Positions 8,622-18,275 of a stretch of 64,000 nucleotides of DNA are shown here, piece after piece; the stretch's first letter is position 1; every line of letters starts with the position of its first letter. A program made the position numbers and the translations under genes. The stretch lies in assembly GCF_902497875.1 (NCBI RefSeq), contig NZ_CABVHY010000007.1, forward strand, positions 1-64,000, given 5' to 3'. The notes below the pieces were generated by a model. The model was given only the letters and a program-made list of their open reading frames with translations, searched no databases and was not told the DNA's origin. The DNA is from Pseudomonas fluorescens (GTDB lineage Bacteria > Pseudomonadota > Gammaproteobacteria > Pseudomonadales > Pseudomonadaceae).

Positions 8622-9098
8622 ATGACCCTGAAGACCATCGAAGGTACCTTCATCGCCCCCAAAGGCCGCTATGCCCTGGTGGTCGGCCGCTTCAACAGCT
8701 TCGTCGTCGAAAGCCTGGTAAGCGGTGCCGTTGATGCCCTGGTTCGCCATGGCGTGAGCGAAAGCGACATCACCATCATCCGTGCGCCTGGCGCCTTCGA
8801 AATTCCGCTGGTTGCGCAGAAAGTCGCTCAAAAGGGCGAATACGCGGCAATCATCGCCTTGGGCGCGGTCATTCGTGGCGGCACTCCGCACTTCGAATAC
8901 GTGGCGGGCGAATGCACCAAGGGCTTGTCCCAGGTGTCCATGGAGTTCGGCGTGCCGGTTGCCTTTGGCGTGCTGACTGTCGACTCGATCGAGCAAGCCA
9001 TCGAACGTTCCGGCACCAAGGCCGGTAACAAAGGTGCCGAAGCGGCCCTGTCCGCTCTGGAAATGGTCAGCCTGCTGGCGCAGTTGGAGGCCAAGTGA
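8622..9098 (+). CDS. ribH: 6,7-dimethyl-8-ribityllumazine synthase
   Basis: 158 residues, the usual length for this capsid-forming enzyme. It joins the RibD product with 3,4-DHBP to make the riboflavin synthase substrate. The phosphate and substrate loops [18 protein letters not shown] and [15 protein letters not shown] are all present; the catalytic His is in TPHFEYV. Its stop codon overlaps the GTG start of nusB, a coupling conserved across Proteobacteria. Confidence 0.98.
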   Translation: MTLKTIEGTFIAPKGRYALVVGRFNSFVVESLVSGAVDALVRHGVSESDITIIRAPGAFEIPLVAQKVAQKGEYAAIIALGAVIRGGTPHFEYVAGECTKGLSQVSMEFGVPVAFGVLTVDSIEQAIERSGTKAGNKGAEAALSALEMVSLLAQLEAK

Positions 9099-9595
9099 TT
9101 AGCGACGAAAGCGATCGTTTCAACCCGCGCGATCCGAAACCTGCGGACGCTGGCAAGCCATCCAAGAGCGTCAAGCGTCGCGAAGCCCGTCAGCTCGCGA
9201 CTCAGGCGTTGTATCAATGGCACATGGCCAAAACTTCGCTGAACGAAATCGAAGCGCAGTTCCGGGTCGATAACGATTTCAGCGATGTCGATGCCGCCTA
9301 CTGCCACGACATCCTGCACGGCGTGCCGGCGCACAAGACCGAGATCGATTCTGCCCTCGCTCCGTGCCTGGACATCACCATCGACGAGCTCGACCCGGTT
9401 GAACTGGCGGTTTTGCGCCTGTCCACCTGGGAGCTGCTCAAGCGCGTCGATGTTCCATACCGCGTGGTGATCAACGAAGGTATCGAACTGGCCAAGGTCT
9501 ACGGTTCCACCGATGGCCACAAGTTCGTCAACGGTGTGCTCGACAAGCTGGCCCCACGCCTGCGTGAAGCTGAAGTGAAGGCGTTCAAGCGCTAA
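9095..9595 (+). CDS. nusB: Transcription antitermination factor NusB
   Basis: 166 residues starting with GTG at 9095, sharing bases with the ribH stop. The all-helical NusB fold begins after a charged 25-residue leader with [17 protein letters not shown] and ends [17 protein letters not shown]. NusB with NusE (S10) binds boxA of rRNA leaders. The N-terminal extension is rich in Asp/Pro/Lys and is longer than in E. coli NusB (139 aa). It is followed by a palindromic element that separates it from thiL. Confidence 0.97.
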   Translation: MISDESDRFNPRDPKPADAGKPSKSVKRREARQLATQALYQWHMAKTSLNEIEAQFRVDNDFSDVDAAYCHDILHGVPAHKTEIDSALAPCLDITIDELDPVELAVLRLSTWELLKRVDVPYRVVINEGIELAKVYGSTDGHKFVNGVLDKLAPRLREAEVKAFKR

Positions 9596-9607
9596 TTCGC
9601 GCTTGCA

Positions 9608-9766
9608 GTGTCCTGTCTCGCCAATACGTTGCGTTTTTTGGTGAGTGGCTATTGTTGCCAGACAAGGCGCCGCGACACGTCATAGCCCGCTATGGCGAGG
9701 AGCGGCAACGCAGTATGGCGACAACAGATGCCGCCAAAAAGGAACAGTATTGGTGAGACAGGACAC
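9608..9766. repeat. MITE-like long palindromic element between nusB and thiL
   Basis: Outer arms 9608-9627 (GTGTCCTGTCTCGCCAATAC) and 9747-9766 are inverted copies matching at 19 of 20 positions. Homology continues inward (GCGTTTTTTGG versus CCGCCAAAAAGG) and the centre holds CATAGCCCGCTATG. Nearly the whole 159 bp can fold on itself. It has no convincing gene. Its right arm contains the AGGA in front of thiL, so folding could mask the thiL ribosome site. It looks like a non-autonomous mobile repeat or a conserved structured RNA. Confidence 0.75.
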
Positions 9767-9770
9767 CGTC

Positions 9771-10736
9771 ATGGGCGAGTTTGAGCTGATCCGTAACTAC
9801 TTCGCCACCGCGCCTTGTGCGCTGGTCGGCGCTGGCGTGGCATTGGGGATCGGTGACGACTGCGCTCTGCTGGCTGTTCCCGCGGGGGAACAGTTGGCTA
9901 TCTCCACCGACACTCTGGTGGCCGGTGTACATTTCGCAGACCCCTGCGAGCCTTTTCTGCTCGGCCAGCGTTCGCTGGCGGTGGCGGTCAGTGATCTGGC
10001 AGCCATGGGAGCAACACCTCTCGCGTTTACCCTTGCTCTGACCTTGCCGACGGTTGCTGCCGATTGGCTGCAAGCCTTCGCCCGTGGATTGAACGCCATG
10101 GCGCAAAGCTGCGGTGTGCGTCTGGTGGGCGGCGATACCACCCGTGGCCCGCTGAGCCTGACCATGACCGTGTTCGGCCGCGTGCCCGCCGGTTTGGCCC
10201 TGACCCGCAGCGGCGCGCAGCCGGGGGATCTGTTGTGCGTCGGTGGCGAGCTGGGTAATGGGGCGGGTGCCTTGCCGCTGGTGTTGGGGCAGCGTACAGC
10301 CGAACCTGCCATCGCCGAGCCGTTGCTGGCGCACTACTGGTCGCCGCAGCCACAGCTGGCGTTGGGCCTGGCACTGCGTGGCAAAGCGACCTCGGCGCTG
10401 GATATCTCGGACGGATTGCTGGCGGACTGTGGGCACATCGCGCTCGCCTCCGGCGTCGGTTTGCAGGTTGAACGGGACAAGCTGCCACTGTCCCGGGCGT
10501 TGGTAGCGTTTCTCGGCCAGCAAGCCGCCGAAGAGGCCGCCTTGAGCGGTGGTGACGATTATGTGCTGGCCTTTACCCTACCTCCTGTCGAGCTGCCGCA
10601 CTTACTGGCCGATGGCTGGCCGGTGCAGGTACTCGGACGGGTCGTGTGCGGTCAGGGCGTAACGCTTTTGGACGCCGATGGGCGAGATATCACCCCGGCA
10701 AACCGGGGTTATCAACATTTTCGGGAGACACCGTGA
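9771..10736 (+). CDS. thiL: Thiamine-monophosphate kinase
   Basis: 321 residues from ATG 9771 (MGEFELIRNYF, the standard ThiL N-terminus); the open frame runs upstream through the palindromic element but is not part of the protein. Metal/ATP motifs include GIGDDCALL, STDTLVAGVHF, DLAAMGATPL and VGGDTTRG. It phosphorylates thiamine phosphate to thiamine diphosphate. The gene is coupled by GTGA to pgpA downstream and follows nusB, as in P. aeruginosa and E. coli. Confidence 0.97.
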   Translation: MGEFELIRNYFATAPCALVGAGVALGIGDDCALLAVPAGEQLAISTDTLVAGVHFADPCEPFLLGQRSLAVAVSDLAAMGATPLAFTLALTLPTVAADWLQAFARGLNAMAQSCGVRLVGGDTTRGPLSLTMTVFGRVPAGLALTRSGAQPGDLLCVGGELGNGAGALPLVLGQRTAEPAIAEPLLAHYWSPQPQLALGLALRGKATSALDISDGLLADCGHIALASGVGLQVERDKLPLSRALVAFLGQQAAEEAALSGGDDYVLAFTLPPVELPHLLADGWPVQVLGRVVCGQGVTLLDADGRDITPANRGYQHFRETP

Positions 10737-11236
10737 CAGATCACCCCAAGCAGGTCCCGGCAGAGTTCGTGCCGCCTTCGGTCTGGCGTAATCCCTGGCA
10801 TTTCCTGGCGTTCGGCTTCGGTTCAGGCACCCTGCCAAAAGCGCCGGGCACTTGGGGGTCGCTGGTGGCGCTACCCTTTATCCCGTTGTGGCAGATGTTG
10901 CCGGACTGGGGTTACTGGCTGATGCTCGGCATCACCATGCTGTTCGGCTTCTGGCTGTGCGGCAAGGTGGCGGATGACCTGCGGGTACATGACCACGAAG
11001 GCATCGTCTGGGACGAAATGGTCGGAATGTGGATAACCCTGTGGCTGGTGCCGGAAGGTTGGTACTGGCTATTGGCGGGTTTCCTGATGTTCCGCTTCTT
11101 CGACATTCTCAAGCCGTGGCCGATTCACTGGATCGATCGGCATGTCCACGGTGGTGTCGGGATCATGCTCGACGATGTGTTGGCGGGGGTGTTTGCCTGG
11201 TTGGCCATGCAGGGATTGGTGTGGTTTTTCGTCTGA
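10733..11236 (+). CDS. pgpA: Phosphatidylglycerophosphatase A
   Basis: 167 residues from GTG 10733, overlapping the thiL stop. The family motifs GSGTLPKAPGTWGSL (about residue 30) and HDHEGIVWDEMVGMW (about 85-99, with the metal-binding Asp/Glu) are intact. Three to four membrane segments follow (LMLGITMLFGFWLCG, WYWLLAGFLMFRFFDIL, the C-terminal LAGVFAWLAMQGLVWFF). It dephosphorylates phosphatidylglycerophosphate in the inner membrane to give phosphatidylglycerol. The thiL-pgpA pair is conserved. Confidence 0.97.
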   Translation: MTDHPKQVPAEFVPPSVWRNPWHFLAFGFGSGTLPKAPGTWGSLVALPFIPLWQMLPDWGYWLMLGITMLFGFWLCGKVADDLRVHDHEGIVWDEMVGMWITLWLVPEGWYWLLAGFLMFRFFDILKPWPIHWIDRHVHGGVGIMLDDVLAGVFAWLAMQGLVWFFV

Positions 11237-11246
11237 GGGAACAAGG

Positions 11247-11984
11247 ATGACTGGCCGTTGGCTATTGATACTGCTTTGCGTGTTGTCGTGCACTGCGGCA
11301 CGGGCGCATGAATCGCCGAGAGTTCCCTCCCAGATCCGCCTGGCCAGCGAGGAGTGGAACGACTACACCGCCGCCGATGGTCATGGTCTGGCCTGGGATG
11401 TGTTGCGCGCAGTCTTCGAACCGGCCGGGGTCACGCTGCAGATCCGCTTGGTACCTTACACTCGCTCGATCGGGCTGGTGCAGCGCCGTGAAGTGGATGC
11501 CGTGGTCGGATCCTACCGAGATGAGGTCGGCGATGTGCTGTATCCACGCTGGCACTACGATGCCGACCCCATTTACGCACTGGGCCTGGCCAGCAATCCG
11601 GCACCGACGCTGGCCACTCTGGGTAAATATCGACTGACCTGGGTGCGCGGCTACAAGTACGAGAAATACTTGCCCAATATCCACGGTTTCAATCAAATCG
11701 AGCGCCGCACCGGCATTTTGCCGATGCTCAAGCACGGTCACGCCGATTATTATCTCGACGCCCGGAGCGAGATCGACTACGTACTGAGTGAAGCGCGGGA
11801 TCCGTCGTTATACAAACGCACGTACCTGGCTCGATTACCGTTGTTTCTGGGGTTCTCCGACACCCCTGGAGGCCGGGCACTCTTGGCGCTGTTCGATCAA
11901 CGCATGACGTTATTGGTGAAAAACGGTCAGTTGCGACCGATCTTCGAACGCTGGAAACAACCTTACCCGTTCGAAGAAATGTAG
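11247..11984 (+). CDS. Periplasmic solute-binding protein, SBP_bac_3-like
   Basis: 245 residues from ATG 11247 behind AAGGA. A signal peptide (MTGRWLLILLCVLSCTAARA) is followed by a type-II periplasmic binding fold: IRLASEEWNDYTAADG, GLAWDVLRAVFEPAGV, and a hinge near DAVVGSYRDEV. Such stand-alone family-3 proteins often lack a cognate transporter, and none is adjacent here. It sits 10 bp after pgpA and so may be co-transcribed. The ligand (amino acid or similar small polar compound) is unknown. Confidence 0.85.
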   Translation: MTGRWLLILLCVLSCTAARAHESPRVPSQIRLASEEWNDYTAADGHGLAWDVLRAVFEPAGVTLQIRLVPYTRSIGLVQRREVDAVVGSYRDEVGDVLYPRWHYDADPIYALGLASNPAPTLATLGKYRLTWVRGYKYEKYLPNIHGFNQIERRTGILPMLKHGHADYYLDARSEIDYVLSEARDPSLYKRTYLARLPLFLGFSDTPGGRALLALFDQRMTLLVKNGQLRPIFERWKQPYPFEEM

Positions 11985-12110
11985 CCGCTGGCGAAGCCTG
12001 CGTTCGGCTGCGAAGCAGTCGTATTCCGCTATTCGGGTTCCATCAGGGTAAACCCGGTCGAACATTTTGCGACCGCTGCGCGCTCGAACGCAGGCTTCGC
12101 CAGCTGCTAC
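11981..12110. repeat. REP inverted repeat pair (GTAGC family)
   Basis: GTAGCCGCTGGCGAAGCCTG at the left faces GCAGGCTTCGCCAGCTGCTAC-like sequence at the right, with a CGGGTT...AACCCG inner stem. It follows the solute-binding protein gene directly (its stop codon is inside the repeat) and fills most of the gap before ribA. Confidence 0.8.
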
Positions 12111-12257
12111 GGGGTTTGTGGTTACCTGGTTTTTCGGGGCAGTGATCAAACTTCTTGATCTTTATGGCCGATAATTCAGCCTAAGCTTCTGTAGGAACCT
12201 GCTGTTACAATGCCGCCTCTGCGAATCTCCAGTCCTCATACAGATCAGGAGCACACG

Positions 12258-12875
12258 GTGCCCGTCGTTTTCGTCGCTGCTTCCAAGCTGCCAACCCCTT
12301 TTGCGCAATTCACCATGCATGGCTTTCTCGATGAAGCCACTGGCCGCGAGCACGTTGTACTCAGCCTGGGTGAGTTCGCTGATGGCGCACCGGTGCTCGG
12401 CCGGTTGCATTCCGAATGCCTGACCGGCGATGCGTTGTTCAGCCAGCGTTGCGACTGCGGTTCGCAACTCGAGGCGGCCTTGCAGGCCATTGCCCGTGAA
12501 GGCCGTGGCGTATTGCTGTATTTGCGTCAGGAAGGCCGCGGCATTGGTTTGCTGAACAAGATCCGCGCCTATGAATTGCAGGATGGCGGTGCCGACACGG
12601 TCGAGGCCAACGAGCGTCTGGGCTTTGCCGCCGACCAGCGTGACTACGCCATCTGCCTGCCGATGCTCGAGCACCTGGGTGTGAAATCCCTGCGGTTGAT
12701 GACCAACAACCCGCGCAAGGTCAAAGCCATGACCGACATGGGCATCGTGGTCGCCGAGCGCGTCCCGCTGCACACTGGCCACAACCCGCACAACAAACTC
12801 TACCTGGCGACCAAGGCCAGCAAGCTCGACCACATGATGGGCAACGAGCACCAGGGCGAGGCTGATCGGGCGTGA
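12258..12875 (+). CDS. ribA: GTP cyclohydrolase II
   Basis: 205 residues from GTG 12258 with AGGAG upstream; an ATG at 12210 in the same frame gives a non-conserved leader. The zinc ligands Cys54, Cys65 and Cys67 (SECLTGD and QRCDCGSQL) match the known E. coli positions, and the RQEGRGIGL loop and the TNNPRKV motif are intact. It converts GTP to diaminohydroxyphosphoribosylaminopyrimidine, the first step of riboflavin synthesis. This intact copy supplies the activity missing from the fused RibBA protein. The stop overlaps the next gene's GTG. Confidence 0.98.
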   Translation: MPVVFVAASKLPTPFAQFTMHGFLDEATGREHVVLSLGEFADGAPVLGRLHSECLTGDALFSQRCDCGSQLEAALQAIAREGRGVLLYLRQEGRGIGLLNKIRAYELQDGGADTVEANERLGFAADQRDYAICLPMLEHLGVKSLRLMTNNPRKVKAMTDMGIVVAERVPLHTGHNPHNKLYLATKASKLDHMMGNEHQGEADRA

Positions 12876-13291
12876 CCCGCGGTCAAGTAAAACGGCGCCT
12901 GTCCGTCAACTGGTGGCAGTACCTGGCGATGGCCTTGCTGCCGCTGTTCGTGATCAATGCGGTGTTCGGCCAGACCGAGCCCGTATTGCCGGTGCTGGCC
13001 ATGCCATTCTTTATCGCCGGCCTGGCGTCGATGTTTGTCAGCCTGCGTTTCTTTGGTGGCTACAAGCACGGCTTGATCGCTACCGAGAAAGCCCTCGACA
13101 CTCCTGAAGAACCTGCCGCCTGGGTGAATTTGGCGGCCAAGCGTCGCACGGCGTTCCTGGCTGCCGGGCTCCCTGCCTGGATCGCTGCATTAGCCGTGTT
13201 CGTCGGCCTGGAAGCGCTGCCGCTGATTCTGCTGGCGCTGTCGACGACGGTGCTGTTCTACCTCTACCGTATTCCGCGTCAGCTCGGTTGA
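12872..13291 (+). CDS. Small membrane protein of unknown function
   Basis: 139 residues from GTG 12872, overlapping ribA by four bases. Four hydrophobic stretches can be seen: [55 protein letters not shown] and [18 protein letters not shown] short soluble part with [20 protein letters not shown] lies between the second and third. No named family is recognised. Its place between ribA and a cobalamin-type binding protein gene matches P. aeruginosa PA4046, and overlaps on both sides argue for one operon. Confidence 0.8.
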   Translation: MTRGQVKRRLSVNWWQYLAMALLPLFVINAVFGQTEPVLPVLAMPFFIAGLASMFVSLRFFGGYKHGLIATEKALDTPEEPAAWVNLAAKRRTAFLAAGLPAWIAALAVFVGLEALPLILLALSTTVLFYLYRIPRQLG

Positions 13292-14088
13292 TGCGCGGAT
13301 GGCTGGCGCTTCTGCTGCTGGCCCTCAGTGGTTCGACGCTGGCCGTGGAACGGGTGGTCAGCCTCGCACCGTCGCTCTCTGAAATCGTCGTAGAGCTGGG
13401 CTCTACCGATCTGCTGGTCGGTGTGCTCGACGCCGGTGAGCGACCTCCTGAGTTGAACGCTGTGCCCTCGGTCGGGCGCTACGGTCAGTTGGACATGGAG
13501 CGTCTGCTCAGCCTCAAGCCCGACTTGCTGTTGCTCTGGCCCGGCAGCGTCGGTCCGGCGCAGCGCGAGCAACTCAAACGGCTGAATATTCCCACCTACG
13601 TCGCCGAACCCCACAGCCTCGAGCAACTCACCACCCAGATCGAAGCCATTGCCGAACAACTCGGGCGGCCGCAGCGTGGCCAACAACTCGCTGGGGACCT
13701 GCGCAAGCAGCTGGCAGAGCTGCGTCAGCGCTATCAGCGGAACGAGCCATTGCAGGTGTTCTATCAGGTCTGGGATCAGCCGCTGTACACCGTCGGCGGC
13801 GGGCAGATCATCAGCGATGCGCTGGAGGTCTGCGGCGCTCGTAACGTGTTTGCCGAGCTGCAACTGCCGGCGCCGCAGGTCAATCTGGAATCGGTGCTGC
13901 AGCGCAATCCCGAGGTCATCCTGGCCGGCGATCAGGCGCAGCTCGATGCCTGGAAAGCCTGGCCGCAGGTGAGGGCGGTGGCTCAGGGGCGATTGCTATT
14001 GGTGACGGACAAGGGCCTGGAGCGGCCGAGTGGGCAGATGATCAATGCCACGGCCAAACTGTGTGAGTTGATAGCGCCGGGTCGGTGA
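13291..14088 (+). CDS. btuF: BtuF-like cobalamin-binding periplasmic protein
   Basis: About 265 residues. ATG 13291 overlaps the previous stop as TGATG; the TTG just before it is an alternative. A signal peptide ([18 protein letters not shown]) precedes a type-III helical-backbone binding fold: RVVSLAPSLSEIVVELG, VPSVGRYGQLDMERLLSLKPDLLL and PEVILAGDQ. This is the BtuF/FhuD-type pattern, and BtuF delivers vitamin B12 to BtuCD. btuC and btuD are not in the window, but a TonB receptor of BtuB type lies just downstream on the opposite strand. Confidence 0.88.
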   Translation: MRGWLALLLLALSGSTLAVERVVSLAPSLSEIVVELGSTDLLVGVLDAGERPPELNAVPSVGRYGQLDMERLLSLKPDLLLLWPGSVGPAQREQLKRLNIPTYVAEPHSLEQLTTQIEAIAEQLGRPQRGQQLAGDLRKQLAELRQRYQRNEPLQVFYQVWDQPLYTVGGGQIISDALEVCGARNVFAELQLPAPQVNLESVLQRNPEVILAGDQAQLDAWKAWPQVRAVAQGRLLLVTDKGLERPSGQMINATAKLCELIAPGR

Positions 14089-14121
14089 GACCGAGGCGCC
14101 TGCATCGTCGGAACGCCGCCC

Positions 14122-14208
14122 GGAGCAAGCTCGCTCCCACAGGGTATGAGCCTGACATCAATTCTGTGAGCGCCTGATAACTTGTGGGAGCGAGCTTGCT
14201 CGCGATGA
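14122..14208. repeat. REP inverted repeat pair (TGTGGGAGCGAGC family)
   Basis: GGAGCAAGCTCGCTCCCACA (14122-14141) pairs with an inverted copy at 14183-14202, matching at 19 of 20 bases. It lies between the convergent btuF-like and btuB genes and may act as a two-way transcription stop. Confidence 0.88.
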
Positions 14209-14236
14209 GGCCAGTGGGGACACCCACAATCCATGG

Positions 14237-16120
14237 TTAGATCTCCGGCGTCCAGGTCACCCCAAACATCCACGCCCGCCCTTCTTCGCGATAACCATAG
14301 TTATTCCCGTCGAAGCTGTAGAGCGCCCGGCTGTAAGCCTTGTCCAGCAGGTTATCGACTTTCAGTTCCAGCCGGATCTGGCGATTCACTGCCCAACTGC
14401 TGCGCAAACCGAGCAAGGCATAACCGCCTAGCGGGTTCTGGTTGTCCTCATCGTCGTAGCTGCTGCTCACCGCTTGCCAGCTGGCGCCAACGCCGAGTCG
14501 GTCGAATTGCCGATCGAGGTCCAGGCTCAAGGTGCGTCGGGCGCGGCGGCTCAGGGTGTGACCGGTATCGCGGTCGCGCGGGTCGATGATCGCCAGGCCG
14601 AGGTTGCTCTGCCAGCCGAACAACTCTTGTTTGAGTGTGGCTTCGACGCCATTGATTCGCGCCGAAGCGACGTTTTCCGGGCGAGAGTTCTTGCCGAAGA
14701 TAATCGCGTCTTCAAGGTCGGTGCGGTATAGCGAAGCCTCCAGGCGGCTGGTATTGCTCAACTGACTGCGCCACTGCAGCTCATAGCTTTTCGAGGTCTC
14801 GGGCTTGAGGTCCGGGTTGCTGAAATCCGGATAGTAGAGGTCATTGAAGGTCGGTGCGCGGAAGCCTTCGCTGTAGGTCAGCAGCACATCGTTGTCCGGG
14901 TTCAACGGCAGGGTGATGGTGCCGCTCCAGCTATTCTGGCTGCCAAATTGCTGATTCTGGTCGCGGCGCAGGCCCAGCTCGGTGGAAAAGCTTTCTGCCT
15001 GGAATCGATGCTGGATAAACGCGGCGCGGTTCCAGCGGCTGTCTTCATCGAAGGCGGTGCTGCTATTGATCCGGTCTTCGTACCAGTCGGCGCCGAGGAT
15101 CAGGCTGTTGCGGTCATCGAGTGTCAGGTCATTCTGCCAGTTGAGCGAATCGCGATAGGTGTTGAATACGCTGCGTTCGTCGCTGAGCGTGTCGATGGTT
15201 TTTTCGCGGTTTTCACTATGGCCGAACTCGACGCGGGATTTCCAGATGTCATTGATACGCGCGTCGACGTAGCTGCTGACGCTGCTCACGGTGAAATCGC
15301 TGTAGGGCTGCTGCTGGACTGATTCGAAAGTGTTCATGTCGAAGCGACCGAAGGGGCTGTCGAACTCGCTTTTGCCACGGTTATCCAGCAGGTTCAGGCC
15401 CGCTTCGAGGTCATCGTTGAAGGCGTGACTAAGGCTCAGGCTCAGGGATTTGTTGCGGTAAGCATCGTGGTCGCCGTCGCTGGGGAAGGACTCATGAGTG
15501 CGATTGATCCCGGCAGTTTCATCGAGGCTGGCCCCGAGATTGAAGCGGGTTTGCGCATCGCCACCGGACAATCCCAGGCTACGCTCCCAGGCCTGATTGC
15601 TGCCAAAACCCAGCTGCAGACGGGGTTGCAGGCCCTGTTCGGCGCCACGGCGGGTGAAGATCTGAATCACCCCGCCAATCGCGTCGCTGCCGTAGATCAC
15701 CGAGCGTGAACCGCGCAGCACTTCCACACGTTCGATCTGATCGATGTTCAGGTGTTGCAGATTGCTATCGCCCGAAGTCGAATTGCCAATGCGCTGGCCG
15801 TCCACCAGCACCAGGCTCTGCGCCGATTTGGTGCCGCGAATGAAAATCCCCGGCAGACTGCCACGCCCACCCGCTTGCGCGACCTGCACACCCGGGACCC
15901 GACTCAGCAAGTCAGTCACACTGCTCGGTTGCAGGCGGTCGATGTCTTCACGGGTGAACACTGTGTTGGCGGCGCTGCTGTCGTTGCGGGCTTCAACCTG
16001 GCGATTGGCGCTGATCAGCACATCGGGCAGTTTCAGGGCCTGGTCGCGTTCGAAGGTGTCGGCAAGGAGATGCCCCGCAGGCAGCAACGTCAGCGTCAGG
16101 GCGAGGCGGGAGAGTTTCAT
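14237..16120 (-). CDS. btuB: TonB-dependent vitamin B12 receptor BtuB
   Basis: 627 residues: signal peptide to about residue 20, a TonB-box-like stretch (LPDVLISANRQ), the plug domain (about 40-155, with VTDLLSRVPGVQVAQAG, IFIRGTKSAQSLVLVDGQRIG and ERVEVLRGSRSVIYGSDAIGGVI), then a beta-barrel ending YREEGRAWMFGVTWTPEI. The size and the Ca/B12-type plug motifs match BtuB (614 aa in E. coli). It is about 140 bp downstream of dxs on the same strand, and no cobalamin riboswitch can be seen in that gap, most of which is a REP pair. The neighbouring btuF-like gene supports the B12 assignment. Confidence 0.9.
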   Translation of the reverse strand: MKLSRLALTLTLLPAGHLLADTFERDQALKLPDVLISANRQVEARNDSSAANTVFTREDIDRLQPSSVTDLLSRVPGVQVAQAGGRGSLPGIFIRGTKSAQSLVLVDGQRIGNSTSGDSNLQHLNIDQIERVEVLRGSRSVIYGSDAIGGVIQIFTRRGAEQGLQPRLQLGFGSNQAWERSLGLSGGDAQTRFNLGASLDETAGINRTHESFPSDGDHDAYRNKSLSLSLSHAFNDDLEAGLNLLDNRGKSEFDSPFGRFDMNTFESVQQQPYSDFTVSSVSSYVDARINDIWKSRVEFGHSENREKTIDTLSDERSVFNTYRDSLNWQNDLTLDDRNSLILGADWYEDRINSSTAFDEDSRWNRAAFIQHRFQAESFSTELGLRRDQNQQFGSQNSWSGTITLPLNPDNDVLLTYSEGFRAPTFNDLYYPDFSNPDLKPETSKSYELQWRSQLSNTSRLEASLYRTDLEDAIIFGKNSRPENVASARINGVEATLKQELFGWQSNLGLAIIDPRDRDTGHTLSRRARRTLSLDLDRQFDRLGVGASWQAVSSSYDDEDNQNPLGGYALLGLRSSWAVNRQIRLELKVDNLLDKAYSRALYSFDGNNYGYREEGRAWMFGVTWTPEI

Positions 16121-16162
16121 CGGTAATCCATTAGCGAATTCAGATTCGACGCTGCCCCCTAT

Positions 16163-16251
16163 GTAGGAGCTGCCGAAGGCTGCGATCTTTTGGCGATTTC
16201 GGAGCTGTCGAAGGGCAAGATCAAAAGATCGCAGCCTGCGGCAGCTCCTAC
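16163..16251. repeat. REP inverted repeat pair (GTAGGAGC family)
   Basis: GTAGGAGCTGCCGAAGGCTG at the left faces GCAGCCTGCGGCAGCTCCTAC-like sequence at the right, with matching GATCTTTTGGC/AAGATCAAAAGATC inner parts. It occupies the space between dxs and btuB, both on the minus strand. Confidence 0.88.
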
Positions 16252-16264
16252 AGGGGGATCGGGT

Positions 16265-18163
16265 TTACAGCGCTAGAAGTTTCAGGCGCTCACGAACCGA
16301 AGCTTCGATACCGGCTTCGTCCAGCCCACACTCGGCCAGCATTTGTGCCGGCTTGGCATGTTCAACGTAAGCGTCCGGCAAGCCCAGATGCAGCATCGAC
16401 TGGAGGATGTTTTCCCGGGCAAGAAACTCGCTGACCGCGCCACCGGCGCCGCCCATGATCGCGTTTTCTTCGATGGTCACCAGCAACTCATGGCTGCCGG
16501 CGATTTCCCGAACCAGGGCTTCGTCCAATGGTTTGACGAAACGCATGTCGACCACCGTGGCGTCGAGCTTCTCTGCGACTTTCAGCGCTTCGGCCAGTTG
16601 CACGCCGAATACCAGCAGCGCGACATTGCTACCCTGACGGCGAATCACACCTTTGCCGATCTCGATCGGTTCGAGGTTTTTCTCGATGGTCGCATTCGGA
16701 CCGGTGCCGCGCGGGTAACGCACTGCGGCCGGGCCGTTGTAGAGGTGACCGGTGCTGAGCATTTTGCGCAGTTCGTTCTCGTCACTCGGGGTCATCACCA
16801 GCATGCCGGGGATGCAGCGCAGGAACGACAGGTCGAAACTGCCAGCGTGGGTCGGACCGTCTTCGCCCACCAGGCCTGCGCGGTCGATGGCGAACAACAC
16901 ATCGAGGTTCTGCACCGCAACGTCATGCACCAGCTGGTCGTAGCCGCGTTGCAGGAAGGTCGAATAGATCGCCACCACCGGTTTGACGCCTTCGCAGGCC
17001 ATACCGGCGGCGAGGGTCACGGCGTGCTGCTCGGCGATCGCCACATCGAAATAACGTTGCGGGAATCGCTCGCTGAAGGCCACCAGGTCGGAGCCTTCCT
17101 TCATCGCCGGGGTGATTCCGACCAATCGCGGATCGGCGCTGGCCATGTCGCACAGCCACTCGCCGAACACGCTGGAGTATTTCGGTCCGCCGGCTTTTTT
17201 CGGCGCAGCCGCTGGAGCATCCAGGGGTTCGAGCTTGGTGATCGCGTGATAGCCGATCGGGTCGACTTCCGCCGGAGCGAAGCCTTTGCCTTTCTTGGTG
17301 ACCACGTGCAGGAACTGCGGACCCTTGAGGTCGCGCATGTTGCGTAGGGTAGCGATCAGCGTCGGCAGGTCGTGGCCGTCGATCGGGCCGATGTAGTTCC
17401 AGCCCAGCTCTTCGAACAACGTGCCCGGGACCAGCATGCCCTTGGCGTATTCTTCGGTACGCCGGGCAATCTCCCAGGCGCCGGGCAGGCGCGACAGCAC
17501 TTTTTTGCTGCCTTCACGCATGCTCGCGTAAGTGCGGCTGGAAAGAATTTTCGCCAGATAGTTGGACAGGCCGCCGACATTGCGCGAGATCGACATGTCG
17601 TTGTCGTTGAGGATCACCAGCATGTTGGCGTTGACTTCCGGCGCGTGGTTCAGCGCTTCGAAGGCCATGCCTGCGGTCAATGCGCCGTCGCCGATCACCG
17701 CGATAGCCTTGCGCTCGCTGTTTTGCAGGCGGGCGGCAATGGCCATGCCCAGCGCGGCACTGATCGAGGTGCTGGAGTGGCCGACGCCAAAGGTGTCGTA
17801 CTCGCTCTCGGAACGACGCGGGAAGGCCGCAATGCCGTCCTTTTGGCGCAGGGTGCCCATGCGCTCGCGACGGCCGGTGAGAATCTTGTGCGGATAAGCC
17901 TGATGGCCAACGTCCCACACCAGCCGGTCGTCCGGGGTGTCGAAGACATAGTGCAGCGCAACGGTCAGCTCAATGACGCCCAGACCGGCACCGAAATGCC
18001 CGCCCGTCTGGCCGACCGTATAGAGCAGCTCCTGGCGCAACTCATCGGCCAGGGTTTCGAGCTCGGCTTCGCCTAACCGGCGCAGGCCGGCCGGCGTGTC
18101 GGCACGGTCGAGCAGGGGCGTGGTCGGGCGTTTGCGTGGAATCTCATGAAACGTCGTGGGCAT
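16265..18163 (-). CDS. dxs: 1-deoxy-D-xylulose-5-phosphate synthase
   Basis: 632 residues, the usual length. The thiamine-diphosphate motif [17 protein letters not shown] lies near residue 155, the transketolase-type central domain has [15 protein letters not shown], and the C-terminal domain ends in [16 protein letters not shown]. It joins pyruvate and glyceraldehyde-3-phosphate in the first step of the MEP isoprenoid pathway. It lies 112 bp downstream of ispA on the same strand, so xseB-ispA-dxs form the usual gammaproteobacterial operon. Confidence 0.98.
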   Translation of the reverse strand: MPTTFHEIPRKRPTTPLLDRADTPAGLRRLGEAELETLADELRQELLYTVGQTGGHFGAGLGVIELTVALHYVFDTPDDRLVWDVGHQAYPHKILTGRRERMGTLRQKDGIAAFPRRSESEYDTFGVGHSSTSISAALGMAIAARLQNSERKAIAVIGDGALTAGMAFEALNHAPEVNANMLVILNDNDMSISRNVGGLSNYLAKILSSRTYASMREGSKKVLSRLPGAWEIARRTEEYAKGMLVPGTLFEELGWNYIGPIDGHDLPTLIATLRNMRDLKGPQFLHVVTKKGKGFAPAEVDPIGYHAITKLEPLDAPAAAPKKAGGPKYSSVFGEWLCDMASADPRLVGITPAMKEGSDLVAFSERFPQRYFDVAIAEQHAVTLAAGMACEGVKPVVAIYSTFLQRGYDQLVHDVAVQNLDVLFAIDRAGLVGEDGPTHAGSFDLSFLRCIPGMLVMTPSDENELRKMLSTGHLYNGPAAVRYPRGTGPNATIEKNLEPIEIGKGVIRRQGSNVALLVFGVQLAEALKVAEKLDATVVDMRFVKPLDEALVREIAGSHELLVTIEENAIMGGAGGAVSEFLARENILQSMLHLGLPDAYVEHAKPAQMLAECGLDEAGIEASVRERLKLLAL

Positions 18164-18275
18164 CAGGCGAATCGTTATAGGTATAGAAGAGGCGGCAGTT
18201 TACCTTATGGATCGCAAGCTGCCCACGCAGAGCTCGGAAGTTGGCCAAGAATATGCAGTCGGGCGTAGCAGCGGT

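Noticed and set aside
9645..9770. In-frame upstream extension of thiL through the palindromic element
   Set aside because: The conserved ThiL N-terminus starts at 9771, and the upstream part is palindromic non-coding DNA.
16343..17347. 334-residue frame opposite dxs
   Set aside because: Fully inside dxs, no ribosome site, no known motif.
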